A stretch of DNA of 64,000 bases from an uncultured Pseudomonas sp. (GCF_946885885.1 NZ_CAMPHN010000002.1:1-64000); one strand, 5' to 3'. Numbered from the stretch's first letter, positions 10,297 to 20,413 are shown. Notes: generated by a model from the letters alone, not told the origin. Numbers and translations: made by a program.

Positions 10297-11352
10297 TTAT
10301 TCGGGGGCGCCGAGGCGTTCGCGCCTGTAACTGCCGTCCTGCACGTGGCTGCACCAGTCGAGGTTATCCAGGTACCAGCGCACGGTCTTGCGCAGGCCGC
10401 TGGCGAAGGTTTCTTCGGGCGTCCAGCCCAGTTCGCGTTGGATCTTACCGGCATCGATGGCGTAGCGCAGATCGTGTCCGGGGCGATCCGGCACGAAGGC
10501 GATCAGCTCTTTATAGGAACCGGTTTGCCGGGGTGCCAGTTCGTCGAGCAGTTCGCAGATGCTCTGCACGACGTCGAGATTCTTCTGTTCGTTATGCCCG
10601 CCGATATTATAGGTTTCGCCGACACGGCCCTCGCTCACCACTTTCAGCAGCGCGCGGGCGTGATCCTCGACATACAGCCAGTCGCGCACCTGTTGGCCGT
10701 TGCCATACACTGGCAGCGGTTTGCCCTCGAGTGCGTTGAGGATCACCAGCGGAATCAATTTTTCCGGGAAGTGGTAGGGACCATAGTTGTTCGAGCAATT
10801 GGTCAGCAGTACCGGCAAGCCGTAGGTGCGATGCCAGGCGCGCACCAAATGATCGGAAGCCGCCTTGCTCGCCGAATAGGGCGAACTGGGCGCATAAGGT
10901 GTGGTTTCCGTAAACAGATCATCGGCGCCATGCAGATCGCCATACACCTCGTCGGTGGAGATATGGTGAAAGCGAAACGCCTGCTTGCGCATCTCGTCCA
11001 ATTGCAGCCAATAGGCGCGGGTGGCTTCGAGCAAAGCATAGGTGCCGACGATATTGGTTTGGATAAAAGCCGCCGGGCCGTCGATGGAGCGATCGACATG
11101 GGATTCGGCGGCCAGGTGCATGATGGCTTCGGGCTGGAACTCGGCCAGAGCCCGGCTCACGCGTTCGCTGTCGGCGATATCGGCCTGGACGAAGCGGTAG
11201 CGCGGGTTGCTCTCCACGCCAGCCAGCGATTCGAGGTTGCCGGCATAGGTCAGCTTGTCGAGGTTGAAGACCTGATGCTCTGTCTCGTGCAACAGATGGC
11301 GGATCAGTGCCGAACCGATAAAGCCTGCACCACCGGTGATAAGGATACGCAT
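10297..11352 (-). CDS. rfbB: dTDP-glucose 4,6-dehydratase
   Basis: A 351-residue RmlB with Rossmann motif [19 protein letters not shown], the active-site stretch [13 protein letters not shown] (Thr, Asp, Glu) and catalytic [14 protein letters not shown], plus [19 protein letters not shown]. It converts dTDP-glucose to dTDP-4-keto-6-deoxyglucose using bound NAD. It is the first gene of rfbBACD. The rhamnose donor probably feeds both LPS and the exopolysaccharide genes encoded next door. Confidence 0.96.
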   Translation of the reverse strand: MRILITGGAGFIGSALIRHLLHETEHQVFNLDKLTYAGNLESLAGVESNPRYRFVQADIADSERVSRALAEFQPEAIMHLAAESHVDRSIDGPAAFIQTNIVGTYALLEATRAYWLQLDEMRKQAFRFHHISTDEVYGDLHGADDLFTETTPYAPSSPYSASKAASDHLVRAWHRTYGLPVLLTNCSNNYGPYHFPEKLIPLVILNALEGKPLPVYGNGQQVRDWLYVEDHARALLKVVSEGRVGETYNIGGHNEQKNLDVVQSICELLDELAPRQTGSYKELIAFVPDRPGHDLRYAIDAGKIQRELGWTPEETFASGLRKTVRWYLDNLDWCSHVQDGSYRRERLGAPE

Positions 11353-11407
11353 TGGCTGCTGCTCGTTTAAATAAGGACGTCTGGTGAGGCGTCTTGAATC
11401 TGCCTGG

Positions 11408-11713
11408 TCACGCGCAATGTACCGTATCGCCCATGGCTTGGTTGCGTCGCTGGTTCGACAGCATATTGGCGATGATCGGCTTGGCGTTCTTCAGGTCGAT
11501 AGTCGAAGATGCTGCGCGGCGCGAAAGATTTGGGTTGGGGTCGCAGTAGGTTCTAATTTCCTGGTTGGTGGGAGCCGCGACGCTGTTGGCGATTCTTTCC
11601 AGGTAGGCGTGAAAGTGCCTCATGCCGAGGGTTTCCAGGGCCAGCAAGACGTCCGAGCTATGCTCATGCACCGCATCGCCGCTATGACGAATGGAGAAGG
11701 CGCGACGAGCCAT
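11408..11713 (-). CDS. Small hypothetical protein, possibly a remnant
   Basis: A 101-residue reading frame in the roughly 460-base gap between rfbB and the VPLPA protein gene. I do not recognise the family. Codon choice looks genuinely coding for this genome: runs such as GTC TTG CTG GCC CTG GAA ACC CTC GGC favour G or C at third positions. No clear ribosome-binding site precedes the ATG and no domain is visible; part of the middle reads like an amphipathic helix ([19 protein letters not shown]). It may be a real small gene or the relic of a larger one lost at this junction. Confidence 0.35.
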   Translation of the reverse strand: MARRAFSIRHSGDAVHEHSSDVLLALETLGMRHFHAYLERIANSVAAPTNQEIRTYCDPNPNLSRRAASSTIDLKNAKPIIANMLSNQRRNQAMGDTVHCA

Positions 11714-11817
11714 CGACGATGTTTGCAAGTTAAACGCGCTGAAATCTATCCACCGCGTGATTACCGGTCAAGCCCCGCGTGTCTCCATGCTTGCCCCGGT
11801 TCTTGCAGGGTAAAGGC

Positions 11818-12501
11818 TCAAGCGCTGTGCCGGCGACGGCGCAATAGTGCGCCAAACCCGAGAGCGGATAACATCAGCAAGGCTGCGCCGGGCAACGGCA
11901 CGGACGACACAGTGATCAGGTTCTGGCTGGAGTTCTTGTCCTGCAGAATGCCGTCGTAGAAATAGCTGATTTTGTAGTTGCCGGTATCCTGGCCGTCGAG
12001 TTTCAGCCATTCGTCAGCCAGGGTTTGGGCGTTGCCGAAGCCGGCGGCCTTGAAGGTGCCATTGGCCAGGCTGTAGCCGCCGCCGGTGTCGGTGACGATT
12101 TCCCATATGGCCAGTTGGAAGGCGGCCGAGGTGGTTTTGTCGGTAACCTGGGCATAACGCTGATTGGCCAGTTTCTGCAGGTCGTCAAAACGGTTGAGCG
12201 AGCTGGGGGAGCCGATGGTGTATTCGAACTGGTCGTTGAGCGCATGGAATACATCCACGCACCAGGCGATCAGCGTCTGGCCGGTGCTTGTTTCAAGCAT
12301 GTCGAAGCCGCCTGCGGCTACCGCCATGGATTCGAGGCCCTTCTTCCGTGGGTTGAAGTCGGCTTGGATCGCGCCGTCGGTGAAGCCATAGGCGGCGCCT
12401 TCGTACTGCAATGTAGTGCTGGCGGCGATGACTTGATGGCTGGCAGAAACCAGTCCGAAAAGTAGGAGCGTTTTAAGTGCTCTGGAAACTTGTGATCGCA
12501 T
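11818..12501 (-). CDS. Secreted protein with VPLPG-type exosortase sorting tail
   Basis: The 227-residue protein has a signal peptide (LLFGLVSASHQVIAA) and a C-terminal sorting domain: VPLPGAALLMLSALGFGALL, then an RRRRHSA basic end. Motif, hydrophobic helix and Arg cluster form the tripartite signal recognised by exosortases. The body (SSAAFQLAIWEIVTDTGGGYSLANG) resembles PEP-CTERM surface proteins whose function is not known. It is divergent from the exosortase gene that starts 166 bases away, so the two probably share a control region. A perfect TATAAT (minus strand, around 12536-12541) lies in the AT-rich gap. Confidence 0.85.
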   Translation of the reverse strand: MRSQVSRALKTLLLFGLVSASHQVIAASTTLQYEGAAYGFTDGAIQADFNPRKKGLESMAVAAGGFDMLETSTGQTLIAWCVDVFHALNDQFEYTIGSPSSLNRFDDLQKLANQRYAQVTDKTTSAAFQLAIWEIVTDTGGGYSLANGTFKAAGFGNAQTLADEWLKLDGQDTGNYKISYFYDGILQDKNSSQNLITVSSVPLPGAALLMLSALGFGALLRRRRHSA

Positions 12502-12667
12502 TCCGCGCCACCGAAGTTAAAGTATAAAGCGAATGATATTATAGTGATATTATGCGTGGCTAGCCTATCAAGTAAAAACAGCAGAAAAGTGACGCTAGTA
12601 CTCTCGGGACTCGCTTTACGTGGGTTGTGGTGCACGGTTGAAGCCAGTTAATCAGGGAGGATTTCCT

Positions 12668-14224
12668 ATGGGTGAGTCAGTGGTCGACAGGGTCGTCGGC
12701 ACGACTGTTTTGTTCGTTATCGCCGTTTTGCTGGCGTTCGCCGCCTATTTTGGTGGCCTGGTCGAGTTGACCAGTCGCTGGAGCAAGCAGGAGGAATACA
12801 GCCACGGTTTTTTCATTCCGCTGATAAGCCTGTGGCTGCTTTGGCAGCGTCGTGATGCTTTGCGGGAAAGTATCGGTAAACCGTCTTGGTCTGGCCTATT
12901 GCTGCTGTTAATCGCGCTCGCTGCGCTCTTGATGGGCGAGTTGACCGCCATTTTCATTCTTGCGCAGTACGGATTCCTCCTGTGCTTGCTGGCCTTGGTG
13001 CTCTGTCTGGGTGGTGTGCCGCTGCTGCGTGTGGCGCTTCTGCCACTGCTGTTGCTGATTTTCGCCATTCCATTGCCCTATTTCGTTGACTCGCAACTCT
13101 CCTGGCGCTTGCAGCTGTTGTCATCGGAGATCGGCGTGTGGGTGCTCAGGGCGCTGGATATATCGGTTTATCTCGAAGGCAATATCATCGATCTCGGCTC
13201 CTATCGCCTTCAGGTGGTAGAGGCGTGCAGCGGCTTGCGCTATCTCTATCCATTGCTGAGCATCGGTTTTCTGATGGGCTATATGTTTCGCGGCCCGCTA
13301 TGGCAGAGAGCGGCGCTGTTTCTATCCACGGTTCCTATCACTGTGCTGATGAACAGTCTGCGGATTGCTGCAGTCGGTTTGCTGGTGGAGCGCTGGGGCA
13401 TCGGTATGGCGGATGGCTTTCTGCATTATTTCGAGGGCTGGATCATCTTCATGGCCTGCCTGATGTTTTTGCTGCTGGAGGTTTGGTTATTCGAGCGCTT
13501 TGGCGCTCGCCGGAACGTACTCGATGTATTGCATTTTCCCACTGTGCGCGGCAGCGGTGGGACCCTTGCGCCGTCGCTCATGGGGCATCCGTTGTCTTTT
13601 GCATTGCCGGTTCTGCTGGTGGTCGGCGTGCTGGCAAGTAGCGTCAGCGAGCGTGAGGAGCTGCCTTTGGATCGTCTACCGCTTACGGCATTTCCGCTGC
13701 TGTTGGATGAATGGCGGGCCAGCGAGAGTCGATTGGAAACCGAGGTTGAAGTGAGCCTGGGGCTGGATGACTATGTCATCGCGGATTACCGCCGCGGCGA
13801 GGCCGATGTGGTTAATTTTTATGCGGCTTTCTATGGCTCCCAACGCAAGGGCGTCTCTCCCCATTCGCCGCAAGTGTGCATTCCTGGAGGGGGCTGGCTG
13901 ATCACTGGGCTGAGTCGTTTGCCGGTGACCCTGGCATCAGCGAGCGACGGCAGCTTCGAGGTGAATCGCGTGATCATCGAGCGCGGGGGGCACAGGCAGT
14001 TGGTGTATTACTGGTTCGAGCAACGTGGGCGCCGTATTGCCAATGAATACTGGATGAAATGGTATTTGCTGGTGGACGCTTTGCTGCGCAATCGCAGTGA
14101 TGGTGCGCTGGTGCGGGTGACCACGCCTATCGCGGCTCTCGAAGCGCCGGCCGATGCGGATCGGCGTTTACAGGACTTTATGAAACTTGCCGTGCCGCGC
14201 TTGGCGGCTCATGTTCCGCATTGA
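12668..14224 (+). CDS. xrtD: Exosortase fused to an EpsI domain (VPLPA-type, XrtD-like)
   Basis: A 518-residue two-domain protein. Residues about 1-290 are a polytopic membrane exosortase with the three catalytic signatures: Cys in VEACSGLRYLYPLLS, Arg in MNSLRIAAVGL and His in DGFLHYFEGW. Residues about 310-518 form an EpsI (DUF3485) domain with its signature SQRKGVSPHSPQVCIPGGGW. It should cut the VPLPx tails of three proteins encoded nearby and route them to the surface. The fusion and the VPLPA/VPLPG tails fit exosortase D; XrtA-type fusions also exist, so the subtype is an inference. The ATG at 12668 is chosen because GGGAGG lies just upstream; the frame stays open to 12620. Confidence 0.9.
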   Translation: MGESVVDRVVGTTVLFVIAVLLAFAAYFGGLVELTSRWSKQEEYSHGFFIPLISLWLLWQRRDALRESIGKPSWSGLLLLLIALAALLMGELTAIFILAQYGFLLCLLALVLCLGGVPLLRVALLPLLLLIFAIPLPYFVDSQLSWRLQLLSSEIGVWVLRALDISVYLEGNIIDLGSYRLQVVEACSGLRYLYPLLSIGFLMGYMFRGPLWQRAALFLSTVPITVLMNSLRIAAVGLLVERWGIGMADGFLHYFEGWIIFMACLMFLLLEVWLFERFGARRNVLDVLHFPTVRGSGGTLAPSLMGHPLSFALPVLLVVGVLASSVSEREELPLDRLPLTAFPLLLDEWRASESRLETEVEVSLGLDDYVIADYRRGEADVVNFYAAFYGSQRKGVSPHSPQVCIPGGGWLITGLSRLPVTLASASDGSFEVNRVIIERGGHRQLVYYWFEQRGRRIANEYWMKWYLLVDALLRNRSDGALVRVTTPIAALEAPADADRRLQDFMKLAVPRLAAHVPH

Positions 14225-14243
14225 TTTTCAAGGGTTTGGTTAG

Positions 14244-16649
14244 ATGACGATGGATTGGCGTAATCGTGGTAAAGACGTTCGGCGCGCGCTGTTGGCGGCT
14301 TGTTTCATTGGCTTGGTAGCCTGCTCTTCGCCGGAAGAAAAGGCCAATAAATACTACGAAAAAGGCCTGGCGCTGATGGAGCAGGGCGATTTGCTCAAGG
14401 CGCGCATTGAATTGCAGAACGCCTTGCAAATCAGACCCGATCTGACCGCGGCATGGTTCGCCCTCGCCCAGATCGCCGAGCAACAAGGGGACTGGGAAAA
14501 ACTCTTTGGCTTGCTGAACAAGGTTGTCGATCACGACCCTAAGCATCTGGAAACCCAGATCAAGTTGGGGCGCATGCTGCTGGCGGCCGGGCGATTGGAT
14601 AAGGCGCTGGCCGCGAGCGATCTCACCTTGGCCATGGCGCCGAATAACGCCGAGGTGCTGGGGTTGCGCGCCGGAGTACTGTACAAGCTCGATGACAAGA
14701 CCGGCGCGGTTGCCCAGGCCAATGCGGCGCTGGCGATAAGCCCGAGCAATATCGATGCTCTGGTGGTGCTGGCTACCGAGCGACTGGCGGCAAACGACGG
14801 GCCAAAGGCCATCGAGTATCTGGATCGCGGTCTGCGGGTCAACGACAAGAATATTGCCCTGCAACTGATCAAGGTGCAGGCCCTGGAGTCCATGGCGCAA
14901 ACGGAATCTTCCGAGGCTATTTTCCGCAAGCTTATCGCGCTCTACCCGGAAACCCGGGCGTTACGCCACACGCTTGCCCAGTTCTATTTGCTGCATGGGC
15001 GGGCGGACGCGGCGGAGGCCGAATATCGCGCCATTGCGGCGGAAAATCCGAATGACGTCCAGGCGCGCCTGGATGTGGTTCGCTTTATCGCTAGCGTCAA
15101 AGGGCAGGACGCAGCGCTTGAGCATTTGCAGCAAATGATCGGCGAGGATGCCAGCAACAATGAGTTGAGTTTCGCGTTGGTCACCATGCAGCAGGAACGG
15201 GGCGATCAGGTTGCCGCAGAGAGGGTCTTGCGCTCTATCATCGCCAGGTCTGGAGATACGCCGGATGCCGTCAAAGCCAAGGGGTTGTTGGCGGGTATGC
15301 TGCTCCTGAACGGCGACAAATCGGCCGCTCAGCGTCTTATCGATGAGGTGCTCGTAGGCGATCAGCGTAATGAGCAAGGCCTGTTGCTCAAGGCTGGGTT
15401 GGCGATAGATGCGCGTCAGTTCGATCAGGCGATTGCCGATTTGCGCACCATTCTTCGCGACTCGCCCAACTCTCCCCGCGCGCTGCTGATGTTGGCCAAG
15501 GCGCATGAGCTTACGGGGGCGGTCGAGCTTGCCCAGGAAAATTATCTGAAGGCATATGAGGCCGGCAAGCCGGCGCTGCAGTTCGGCATGGCCTATGCCG
15601 AGTTCCTCTTGCAGCGTGGTCAGCTGGCTCGTGCAGAGGTTGTCGCTTCTGAGGTGCTACAGGCGCACGCCAATCATGTACCGGCCATGCGTATACTCGC
15701 GCAGGCTCGGATCAATCAGGGTAACTGGTCGGGCGCCCAGGCGGTGGCGGATGACATGCAGGCTCTATCGGGGCAGGAACAGGCGGCTGAGCAGATTCGC
15801 GGCACCCTCTTTGCCGCGCGCAAAGATTACTCGGAAAGCATTGCGGCTTTTCGTCGTGCCTACGATGCCGCGCCTGCGGATGCTCAGCCGATGGTGGCGC
15901 TGGTGCGTTCCTACCTGCTGGCGGGCAAGGCGAACGAGGCAGTGGATTTCCTGCGCTCGGTGATTCAAGCGAGCCCGGACAACGCGCGTGCTTTTTTGCT
16001 GCTTGGCGAACTGCATGCCGAGAGCAAGGATGACGCGGCAGCCATTCAGGCTTTCCAGCAGGTCATTGGTTTGCAACCGCAACAAGCGGCGGGTTATGTC
16101 AACTTGGCCAACTTGCACATGCGCGCTGACCGTGTTGCTGAGGCGGAACAGACTATCGAGCGGGGGCTGGCGAAGGCTCCCGGTGATTTCGAGTTGCTGT
16201 TGGCCAGGGCGAGTATCTTTGAAGTGTCCGGGCGTTTTGTTGAGGCGATCAAGGCATACGAGGCGCTGCATAAGGATCATCCGGGCTCCGATGTTGCGGT
16301 CAACAATCTTGCCAGCTTGCTCAGCGAGCATGGCACCGAACAGGCAAACTGGGTGCGTGCATACGAGTTGGCTCAGCGCTTCAAGCGCAGCGATGTACCC
16401 TACTTCAAGGACACCCTGGGCTGGGCCAGCTATAGGCTAGGTAAGGTCGAGGAAGGGCTGGTGCTGATCGAGGATGCTGCGCGGCAACTGCCCGAACAGC
16501 CGGTCTTTCGTTACCACTTGGGTATGAGCTACGCGGCCTTGAATAGGAAACAGCAGGCGCGTGAGGAGTTGCAAAGAGCGCTTGAGTTGAGCCAAGGGCA
16601 TAGTGATTACGACGTTGCGCGGGTTCGCGAGGCGCTAGAAGGGCTGTAG
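14244..16649 (+). CDS. prsT: PEP-CTERM system TPR-repeat lipoprotein (PrsT-like)
   Basis: The 801-residue protein has a lipoprotein signal (LLAACFIGLVACSS, lipobox Cys near residue 28). The rest is tandem tetratricopeptide repeats: A-rich helices with recurring patterns such as YYEKGLALMEQGDLLKARIELQNAL, LLLGELHAESKDDAAAIQAF and AYELAQRFKRSDVPYFKDTLGWASYRLG. This matches the large TPR lipoprotein found beside exosortase genes, thought to be an assembly scaffold at the envelope. It follows the exosortase with a 19-base gap. Confidence 0.9.
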   Translation: MTMDWRNRGKDVRRALLAACFIGLVACSSPEEKANKYYEKGLALMEQGDLLKARIELQNALQIRPDLTAAWFALAQIAEQQGDWEKLFGLLNKVVDHDPKHLETQIKLGRMLLAAGRLDKALAASDLTLAMAPNNAEVLGLRAGVLYKLDDKTGAVAQANAALAISPSNIDALVVLATERLAANDGPKAIEYLDRGLRVNDKNIALQLIKVQALESMAQTESSEAIFRKLIALYPETRALRHTLAQFYLLHGRADAAEAEYRAIAAENPNDVQARLDVVRFIASVKGQDAALEHLQQMIGEDASNNELSFALVTMQQERGDQVAAERVLRSIIARSGDTPDAVKAKGLLAGMLLLNGDKSAAQRLIDEVLVGDQRNEQGLLLKAGLAIDARQFDQAIADLRTILRDSPNSPRALLMLAKAHELTGAVELAQENYLKAYEAGKPALQFGMAYAEFLLQRGQLARAEVVASEVLQAHANHVPAMRILAQARINQGNWSGAQAVADDMQALSGQEQAAEQIRGTLFAARKDYSESIAAFRRAYDAAPADAQPMVALVRSYLLAGKANEAVDFLRSVIQASPDNARAFLLLGELHAESKDDAAAIQAFQQVIGLQPQQAAGYVNLANLHMRADRVAEAEQTIERGLAKAPGDFELLLARASIFEVSGRFVEAIKAYEALHKDHPGSDVAVNNLASLLSEHGTEQANWVRAYELAQRFKRSDVPYFKDTLGWASYRLGKVEEGLVLIEDAARQLPEQPVFRYHLGMSYAALNRKQQAREELQRALELSQGHSDYDVARVREALEGL

Positions 16650-16660
16650 GCAACCTATAT

Positions 16661-17482
16661 ATGTACGAAGTGTTCTACGGGCTGCAGGAAAAGCCATTTT
16701 CCATCCAGCCAGACCCAGGATTTCTCTTTATGGGCAAGAGACACAGCATGGCCTATGCCATGCTGGAGTACAGCCTTGCCAATAAAGCGGCCTTTACGGT
16801 GATCAGTGGGGAGATAGGCTGCGGCAAGACGACCTTGATCCGCAATCTGCTGAATAATCTTGATGAGCAAGTGTTGATCGGGCTGGTCAGCAACACCCAT
16901 CAAGACATAACCGACTTGCTCGAGTGGATAATGCTGGCCTTTAGCCAGTCTTACCAAGGGCTATCGCAAGTGGCGTTGTACGATGCCTTTCAGCAGTTTC
17001 TGGTTCGCCAGTACGCTGCCGGCAAGCGAGTTCTGCTGATTGTCGACGAGGCGCAGAACCTTAGCCCGCGAGCGCTGGAATCTCTGCGTGTGTTGTCGAA
17101 CATAAACGCAGATAAGGACCAGCTTCTGCAGATAATTTTGGTTGGCCAGCCGCAGCTGAAGGAGCTGTTGCGTCGTCCGGAGCTCCGGCAATTGACCCAG
17201 CGGGTTTCTGCGCACTGCTTTATCCCGCCGCTGGAGGCCAATGAAGTGGCTGGCTACATCCTGCATCGACTGAATATTTCCGGGCGTGTAGCGCCGCTGT
17301 TTACTGCAGCCGCCTGCGCGCGTATCGCTCAACTGAGCGCAGGTATCCCGCGCAGTATCAATATCCTATGCGATACCGCGCTGGTGTATGGGTTCTCCGA
17401 AGAGCTTGCGCTGATCGACGTGAATACCATCGACGAGGTAGTCAGGGATCAGGTTGAGTTTGGGGTCTTTTCGGCGGGATGA
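16661..17482 (+). CDS. ExeA-like AAA ATPase of the exosortase/EPS locus
   Basis: The 273-residue protein starts MYEVFYGLQEKPFSIQPDPGFLF, the signature opening of GspA/ExeA-like ATPases in exosortase loci. It has Walker A GEIGCGKTT, Walker B RVLLIVDEAQNLS and sensor region LRVLSNINADKDQLLQIILVGQP. It begins 11 bases after the TPR lipoprotein gene, so it belongs to the same transcript. Family members lack a peptidoglycan-binding tail when they are this short. The exact role in secretion or assembly is not known. Confidence 0.9.
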   Translation: MYEVFYGLQEKPFSIQPDPGFLFMGKRHSMAYAMLEYSLANKAAFTVISGEIGCGKTTLIRNLLNNLDEQVLIGLVSNTHQDITDLLEWIMLAFSQSYQGLSQVALYDAFQQFLVRQYAAGKRVLLIVDEAQNLSPRALESLRVLSNINADKDQLLQIILVGQPQLKELLRRPELRQLTQRVSAHCFIPPLEANEVAGYILHRLNISGRVAPLFTAAACARIAQLSAGIPRSINILCDTALVYGFSEELALIDVNTIDEVVRDQVEFGVFSAG

Positions 17483-17500
17483 TGGCGGTGGCTTTGTCGT

Positions 17501-17732
17501 CCAGCAGGCTGTTGAAAAGCCTGGGCGAGGCGCCCCACAAAAAACTGCCAAGACGCGGCGAAGCGTAGTAACAGCCGCAAACTGTGCCGAAGGTCGAGCG
17601 CAGAGAGTCAAAAGCGGAGTTTACGTGCTGTAAATGAGCATCTTGCTGGGGGCGCCTAGCCTGGGCTCGCATCCGAGGGCGCTTCTAACCGCAGTATTGC
17701 CAGCGCAGGTGGTTTTTTAACAGCACTGCTAG
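17501..17732. mobile_element. MITE-like element with imperfect terminal inverted repeats
   Basis: About 232 bases with no reading frame of interest, bounded by related ends: CCAGCAGGCTGTTGAAAA on the left, and the reverse complement CTAGCAGTGCTGTTAAAAAA on the right. The interior (for example GCGGAGTTTACGTGCTGTAAATG split over 17617-17639) recalls repeated non-coding sequences I have seen in Pseudomonas genomes. It splits the ATPase gene from the sugar transferase gene. A small non-autonomous transposon remnant is the simplest reading; no transposase is present and no target duplication is obvious. Confidence 0.5.
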
Positions 17733-18021
17733 TGCAGAGCCGATATAGATAGCCGAGTCAGTCATGATTCCAAGCTATATGCCGTTGCAGTATATTCGCG
17801 AGCGCTGGAGCGCAGCCTTCAGGTTGGTTTTCTACGTGAATTCTGACATGCGGATTTTTAGTTAGTTCTTGCATCAGCTTTGCCAGGGCGAAAGATGTGA
17901 AACGGTACCTTTGATCGGCCTTTGGGGCCTTCAAAGCTGATTGGTAAACCCATAATTTTGTTTTCATCGCCCTGATTTTTGGGGGGTGAACGCTAGTGCC
18001 TCAATTTGATTTGGTCTCATT
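17733..18021. other. AT-richer intergenic stretch before the sugar transferase gene
   Basis: Together with the MITE-like element this makes a 539-base gene-free gap (17483-18021). I see no convincing gene, RNA or terminator in it. The lower GC compared with its flanks suggests either a promoter region for the following EPS genes or insertion debris. Confidence 0.4.
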
Positions 18022-19446
18022 ATGACATTCCAGCCCGGCGGTCGCCGTTCGATACTCCAGCGGCGCAGCAGTACCAGTAACAGCATTCAGGCGGGTCTTG
18101 ATGGTATTGCTGTAACTGGTGTCGCTTGGTGGTTGGTCGACTATCACATCGGCTTTCTCACGCCAGCCTATGTCATCCTGATCCTGCTGCTGCTCGGGGG
18201 GCTTGCGGTCGTGTATGACCATTATGCGATCTACCGCAGCAATGTCGGCTTCACTCTCAAGGCTTTCAGGCTGCTCAAGGCCTGGACTGCCACTTTTGCC
18301 TTTCTCGTCGCCATGGCCTTTCTGACCAAACAGAGCGAGCAGTACTCGCGCTTGTTGGTGGCGCAGTTGTTTTTTGGCGGATTCTTTATCCAGCTGTTGT
18401 TGCACGTCGCGATGCGCGAAGTGCAGAAAAAGCTCCTGAATCATCCTGATCAGCTGGAGAACGCCCTTATTATCGGTTCGGGGCGGCTGGCTAATTTCCT
18501 TCACCAAAAGATCAGCAACAACCCCTGGCTCGGGCAGCGGATGGTGGGTTGTGTGCCGATCAAGGCTGGCGGTGAACCTGCTGGGGAGCTCGCTGAAGAC
18601 CCGCGACATCCGTCGATACTGGGCAGTATTTCCGACCTTGACGAGTTGATCGAGCGACATGCCATCCGTACCGTCTATTTCGTTACGCCCCTGGATGCCT
18701 CCGAGGTGATTGAGGAGGTTTACCTCCGGCTGCTCGATAAGCACATCGCCGTTAATTGGGTGCCGGACATCTTTTCGCTGCGCCTGATCAACCACAGTGT
18801 TCGCGAAATCGCCGGTATCCCAGTGCTTACCCTGTCTGAAACACCGTTGATGGGCATGCGCCTGTTCCTGAAAAATCTTGAGGACAGGTTGTTGGCTTCG
18901 CTCGCCTTGATACTGGTCGCGCCCTTGCTCCTGGCTATTGCCATTGCCATCAAACTCGATAGTCCAGGGCCGGTGTTTTTTCGTCAGGAGCGCATGGGCT
19001 GGAGCGGTGGGATTTTCCGTATCTGGAAGTTCCGCAGCATGGTCGTCCATCAATTGGAAGATGGCATCGTCAAACAGGCACAAAAGAATGACCCACGGGT
19101 GACCAGGGTGGGGGCCTTCATTCGTCGAACCAGTCTGGATGAGCTGCCGCAGTTGTTTAACGTTTTATTGGGTGAAATGTCCCTGGTGGGGCCTCGCCCG
19201 CACGCCATTCAGCACGACGAGGAGTATTCGGACAGCATCGTCGACTACTTTGCCCGTCACCATATCAAGCCAGGCATTACCGGTCTGGCTCAGGTGCGTG
19301 GCTTTCGCGGTGAAACCCGGGATATAGAACAGATGATCCAGCGCGTCGAGTCCGATATCGAGTACATCAATAACTGGTCACTCTGGCTCGATTTCATCAT
19401 TCTTCTTCGCACGGTGTTTGCCTTCACGGGTAAGCATGCTTACTGA
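18022..19446 (+). CDS. Undecaprenyl-phosphate glucose phosphotransferase (EPS initiation)
   Basis: The 474-residue protein has four to five N-terminal membrane spans (about 25-135), a CoA-binding-like nucleotide fold ([14 protein letters not shown]), a further span (about 290-315) and a C-terminal bacterial sugar-transferase domain with [49 protein letters not shown] and [17 protein letters not shown]. It loads the first sugar phosphate, usually glucose, on undecaprenyl phosphate in the inner membrane. It is WcaJ/EpsB-like and starts assembly of the polymer made by the genes downstream. Confidence 0.93.
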   Translation: MTFQPGGRRSILQRRSSTSNSIQAGLDGIAVTGVAWWLVDYHIGFLTPAYVILILLLLGGLAVVYDHYAIYRSNVGFTLKAFRLLKAWTATFAFLVAMAFLTKQSEQYSRLLVAQLFFGGFFIQLLLHVAMREVQKKLLNHPDQLENALIIGSGRLANFLHQKISNNPWLGQRMVGCVPIKAGGEPAGELAEDPRHPSILGSISDLDELIERHAIRTVYFVTPLDASEVIEEVYLRLLDKHIAVNWVPDIFSLRLINHSVREIAGIPVLTLSETPLMGMRLFLKNLEDRLLASLALILVAPLLLAIAIAIKLDSPGPVFFRQERMGWSGGIFRIWKFRSMVVHQLEDGIVKQAQKNDPRVTRVGAFIRRTSLDELPQLFNVLLGEMSLVGPRPHAIQHDEEYSDSIVDYFARHHIKPGITGLAQVRGFRGETRDIEQMIQRVESDIEYINNWSLWLDFIILLRTVFAFTGKHAY

Positions 19447-19606
19447 CTAGTCGGCCGTTGTTGGGATCGGCAGCTTCTTGCAGGTTGTGCAGCGGTCTAC
19501 TGACAGCGCGCAAGCGCTGATATTTGGCGGGTCTCTAACTTGCTGTCGGCCGCTTTTTTGACGCATCTGTCAGTTTTTTTGCGCTTGCTCGCCGGCTGAC
19601 GTGATG

Positions 19607-19635
19607 TTGACGTAATGGCATTATGCTTATAGGAT
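19607..19635 (+). promoter_or_regulatory. Candidate sigma-70 promoter of the VPLPA protein genes
   Basis: TTGACG and TAGGAT separated by 17 bases, about 65 bases before the ATG at 19700. The -35 is close to consensus and the -10 is a moderate match. An upstream hairpin with a GCAA tetraloop (19504-19519, CAGCGC stem) lies between the previous gene and this promoter but is not followed by a T-run. Confidence 0.35.
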
Positions 19636-19699
19636 CGCCATCACTTGTAACTGTACTCCCGTACGCCCACAAAATATTCCTCTGCACAGGGAGTGTGTT

Positions 19700-20377
19700 A
19701 TGCGCCTAGTGCTACTCAAAAAACTATTTTTCATACTGCTGCTAAATGGCGCGGTCATTTCCTACGCTCATGCGGCGAGCTTGGCATACGAGTTCAGCCG
19801 CGTTAGCGACAACTCGGCTGAGGATCTGGGGCGTCAACTCGGGCTGATGGTGATCGAGCAGCCGGGAGGCGCGCTCTTTACATTCAGTAACCGCCTTGGC
19901 GTGCCCTCGTCGATCACCGATATCTATTTCGATGATGCTCAGCCTGCACTGTTTAGCAGTATCGCCTATCACGCCGATTCAGGCGTGGGGGTTTCCTTCG
20001 ACAGCCAAGCTGCGCCAGCGAATCTACCTGGTGGCAACGTTATTGGTTTTCTGGCGGGCTTCTCCGGCGATGCCAATGCGCAGAGTGTCGAAGGCGGCGT
20101 GGCCACCAAAGGGGTCATGAAAAATGGCGTCAACAGCGCCGATGAGTGGGTCAGCTTCTTTGGGCTATGGGCCAATGCTGGTTCGTTCGATGGTTTGATC
20201 GCAGCCTTTGCCGATGGTCATTTCAGGGTTGGTCTGCATGTCCAAGCTATTGGGCTGGCAGGGCAATCCGATTCCTATGTCAGTCAACCAAGTCCCGTGC
20301 CGCTCCCAGCAGCCGCATGGTTATTTGCTTCCGCGTTGTTTGGTTTCATTGTGGTCGCCAGCCGACGGAAGGTGTAG
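19700..20377 (+). CDS. Secreted protein with VPLPA-type exosortase sorting tail
   Basis: The 225-residue protein has a signal peptide ending YAHA and a C-terminal tripartite sorting signal: VPLPAAAWLFASALFGFIVV, then ASRRKV. The body is small, polar and glycine-rich (GGVATKGVMKNGVNSADEW) with no domain that I recognise. The presence of a canonical VPLPA motif supports calling the local exosortase VPLPA-specific. It lies just before a second such gene, and both are likely substrates of the exosortase encoded at 12.7-14.2 kb. Confidence 0.88.
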   Translation: MRLVLLKKLFFILLLNGAVISYAHAASLAYEFSRVSDNSAEDLGRQLGLMVIEQPGGALFTFSNRLGVPSSITDIYFDDAQPALFSSIAYHADSGVGVSFDSQAAPANLPGGNVIGFLAGFSGDANAQSVEGGVATKGVMKNGVNSADEWVSFFGLWANAGSFDGLIAAFADGHFRVGLHVQAIGLAGQSDSYVSQPSPVPLPAAAWLFASALFGFIVVASRRKV

Positions 20378-20413
20378 ATGATGGCGTTTAATTTTCGCGG
20401 CAAAGGGGGATCT

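Noticed and set aside
10045..11370. 441-codon plus-strand frame over rfbB
   Set aside because: Mirror of rfbB with no domain and no ribosome-binding site; rfbB is unmistakable on the other strand.
19504..19519. Hairpin with GCAA loop after the sugar transferase gene as a terminator
   Set aside because: Stem is perfect but short and no T-run follows, so it is not called a terminator.
19613..19632. TGGCATTATGCTTATAGG region as a sigma-54 promoter
   Set aside because: The GG and GC elements do not have the required spacing; a sigma-70 reading fits better.
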